A stretch of 34,864 nucleotides of DNA from Hyphomicrobiales bacterium (lineage in GTDB: Bacteria > Pseudomonadota > Alphaproteobacteria > Rhizobiales > Rhizobiaceae). Positions 33,048 to 34,864 of the stretch are shown piece after piece. The stretch covers positions 1-34,864 of the forward strand of contig UCCS01000133.1 of NCBI GenBank assembly GCA_900470965.1. The letters run 5' to 3'. Numbering within the stretch: position 1 is the first letter of the stretch; the number at the start of each line of letters is the position of its first letter. Under the pieces are notes generated by a model that was not told the origin of the DNA, made no database searches, and was given only the letters and a program-made list of their open reading frames with translations. The position numbers and the translations under genes were made by a program.

Positions 33048-33668
33048 TCAATTCGATGGCTGCTGTGCGCCATTGTTAGGCGCGGGTGCTGCGTCTTCTG
33101 CCGGAGCCTGATCGTTGGCCGGCGCATTTTCTTCCGTCGTGCGCGCGCCACCAAGCTTCTCGGTGATGCTCTTCTGGATCATCTGCGCGAATTCATCCGG
33201 CAGCACTGCCTGCAGGCGAACGACGAGAGAATCCAGGAACGGCTTCGATTTGGCATTATTGACCCAGGACGGGCGATGATCGGCATCGACCAGCCAGTTC
33301 CAGAAAGCAACGGCGACGACGAGCAGAAGTATGCCGCGCGCAGCACCGAAGAGGAAGCCCAAAGTGCGGTCGAGCGCGCCGATGCGGCTGTCGATGATGA
33401 AATCGGCGACCTTCATCGTAATGAAGGAGATGACGATCAGCGCGATGAGGAAGACGACGGCAGCCGAACCAACGATCGCGATGCGGTCATCATCCGTGTA
33501 CCGCTTCGCATAAGGCACGAGATAGGGGTAGAGGTAGTAGGCGGCAGCGGCTGAGCCGCCCCAACTCGCGATCGAAAGGACTTCGCGCGAAAAGCCGCGG
33601 ACCATTGCCAGAACGGCGGAGAAGAGCACGACGCCGATGACAATACCGTCGAAAATCGTAATGGGCAT
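33048..33668 (-). CDS. cvpA: CvpA-family membrane protein
   Basis: 206 residues with four membrane helices (about 5-25, 28-50, 64-84, 100-125) and the family's N-terminal FDGIVIGVVLFSAVLAMVRG and SREVLSIASW segments. The C-terminal 60 residues are soluble and end in a Pro/Ala/Asn/Gln-rich tail. The family is linked to colicin V production and envelope function in E. coli; the molecular role is unclear. It lies between radA and purF on the same strand, with purF 231 nt downstream, as in other rhizobia. Confidence 0.92.
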   Translation of the reverse strand: MPITIFDGIVIGVVLFSAVLAMVRGFSREVLSIASWGGSAAAAYYLYPYLVPYAKRYTDDDRIAIVGSAAVVFLIALIVISFITMKVADFIIDSRIGALDRTLGFLFGAARGILLLVVAVAFWNWLVDADHRPSWVNNAKSKPFLDSLVVRLQAVLPDEFAQMIQKSITEKLGGARTTEENAPANDQAPAEDAAPAPNNGAQQPSN

Positions 33669-33757
33669 ATAAATTCCACTCCAGACTGCCGCCTTGCGGG
33701 CCGCGTCGCGCCTTGTTTGGCTGATCCTATAGCATTCCCGCTATCGGTGATGAAGGA

Positions 33758-34864
33758 TCAAACGTCTTCTTCCACACGCTGCAACGCCCCTTTCGACCCT
33801 GCAATGCGCGCGACCAGATCCGGCAGGCTCTCGATCTCGCTCCAGCGGCCGTTACCCTTCGGCAGATCGACGGAACCGGACGGTAGCAGGGCTGCCGAGA
33901 ACCCCAGCTTTTCGGCTTCTTTAAGGCGCTGAGCGGTTTGCGCAACAGGCCGGACGGCGCCCGACAGGCTGACTTCGCCGAAATAGACGCAATCGGCCGG
34001 AAGGGCAATACCGGCAAGCGAGGAAACGAGGGCCGATGCGACCGCAAGATCGGCCGCCGGCTCGCTGATGCGAAAGCCGCCGGCAATGTTGAGATAGACG
34101 TCATGCTGGCCGAGCCGAACGCCGCAATGGGCCTCCAGAACCGCAAGGATCATCGACAGGCGGGCAGAGTCCCAGCCGACGACCGCGCGCCGCGGCGTGC
34201 CGAGCGAAGTGGGGGCGACCAGCGCCTGCACTTCGACGAGTACGGGCCGCGTGCCTTCCATGCCGGCAAAGACTGCAGCACCCGGCGATTTCGAATTGCG
34301 CTCGCCGAGAAAGAGTTCGGATGGGTTGGCGACCTCGCGCAGGCCCTTGTCCGACATTTCGAAAACGCCGATCTCGTCGGTCGGTCCGAAGCGGTTCTTC
34401 ACGGTGCGCAGGATGCGATAGTGATGTCCGCGGTCGCCCTCGAAATAGAGCACGGCATCGACCATATGCTCGACGACACGCGGGCCGGCGATCTGCCCAT
34501 CCTTGGTCACATGGCCGACGAGCACCATGGCCGCACCCGTCTGCTTGGCAAAGCGGATCATCGACTGCACGCCGGTACGCACTTGGGTGACTGTGCCCGG
34601 CGCAGATTCGGCAAGCTCGCTCCAGAGCGTCTGGATGGAATCGATGATGACGAGATCAGGGCGTTTGCCCTCCGCCAGCGTGGCAAGAATGTCCTCGACA
34701 TTGGTTTCCGCCGCCAGCAACACATCCGTATCGGCGGCATGGAGCCGCTGTGCGCGCAGCCGCACCTGCGCCACCGCCTCTTCGCCGGAGACGTAGATGA
34801 TCCGGTGCCCGCGACGCGAAAGCGCCGCAGCTCCCTGCATCAGCAGCGTCGACTTGCCGACGCC
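33758..34864 (-). CDS. radA: DNA repair protein RadA, 5' end cut by the window edge
   Basis: 368 residues visible of an expected 455-470; the N-terminal zinc finger and start lie beyond 34864. The window edge cuts into Walker A (GVGKSTLL continues as MQGAA). Visible: ISGEE-like segment VSGEEAVAQVRLRA, Walker B DLVIIDSIQT, the RadA-specific KNRFG motif, and the C-terminal Lon-protease-like domain (GGFRISEPAADLAVASAL). It helps process recombination branch intermediates. It ends 89 nt before cvpA; a weak asymmetric stem spans its stop. Confidence 0.96.
   Translation of the reverse strand, partial: GVGKSTLLMQGAAALSRRGHRIIYVSGEEAVAQVRLRAQRLHAADTDVLLAAETNVEDILATLAEGKRPDLVIIDSIQTLWSELAESAPGTVTQVRTGVQSMIRFAKQTGAAMVLVGHVTKDGQIAGPRVVEHMVDAVLYFEGDRGHHYRILRTVKNRFGPTDEIGVFEMSDKGLREVANPSELFLGERNSKSPGAAVFAGMEGTRPVLVEVQALVAPTSLGTPRRAVVGWDSARLSMILAVLEAHCGVRLGQHDVYLNIAGGFRISEPAADLAVASALVSSLAGIALPADCVYFGEVSLSGAVRPVAQTAQRLKEAEKLGFSAALLPSGSVDLPKGNGRWSEIESLPDLVARIAGSKGALQRVEEDV

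Noticed and set aside
33722..33760. Stem TGATCCT/AGGATCA with inner ATAGC/GCTAT over the radA stop
   Set aside because: Asymmetric 9-nt bulge and no T run; too weak to call a terminator.

Overview
The window reads as ordinary chromosome of a fast-growing rhizobium (Rhizobiaceae, Rhizobium etli/leguminosarum-like). This rests on high-GC coding sequence, rhizobial gene neighbours (radA-cvpA-purF, a psd-pssA pair, a TIGR02301 protein, an Atm1-type exporter), a RIME1-like palindromic element, and three sites matching the CtrA cell-cycle box. I see no phage, insertion sequence, tRNA, rRNA or CRISPR array. About 38 protein genes are supported, nearly all housekeeping or conserved-hypothetical.

Layout. 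1-2.4 kb: Crp/Fnr-type regulator, RIME1-like repeat, single-domain response regulator, recO. 2.4-7.4 kb: an aldo/keto reductase converging on a minus-strand set (MOSC protein, HD hydrolase, PAS-GGDEF-EAL protein), then a 468-nt divergent intergenic region with a CtrA box. 7.4-9.3 kb: EF-hand small protein, terminator, periplasmic sodC converging on a MscS channel. 9.4-11.4 kb: a minus-strand chain ygfZ > YfbR-like nucleotidase > tyrosine-phosphatase-like protein joined by GTGA overlaps. 11.4-13.6 kb: conserved hypothetical secreted or small proteins and a Nudix hydrolase. 13.7-15.2 kb: ynfA, a SRAP (YedK-type) protein, and a 44-codon gene too short for usual ORF cut-offs. 15.3-18.9 kb: pssA, psd (phosphatidylethanolamine synthesis) and an Atm1-like ABC exporter. 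19-23.9 kb: a LysM envelope protein, a LOG-family protein, rarD and a PCMT-like methyltransferase. 24-29.4 kb: a minus-strand string cysS > three tandem GFA-family genes > pip > cimA, the first five joined by 4-nt overlaps. 29.7-34.9 kb: GH25 lysozyme, SDR oxidoreductase, purF, cvpA and the 5'-truncated radA.

The most interesting signals are regulatory and small-scale. (1) Three exact TTAA-N7-TTAAC sites lie only in intergenic DNA, each upstream of a small uncharacterised gene (EF-hand protein, 85-aa protein, 44-aa protein), which suggests cell-cycle control. (2) The 44-aa gene has a near-ideal ribosome-binding site and a GTG start. (3) Two genes, psd and the TIGR02301 gene, have start regions that can fold into hairpins sequestering the Shine-Dalgarno. 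(4) Repeats sharing a core close to GTGCAGCGGTTTTGC follow four gene ends. (5) A tandem GFA triplet sits inside a translationally coupled chain. I did not find a convincing new defence system or biosynthetic cluster.
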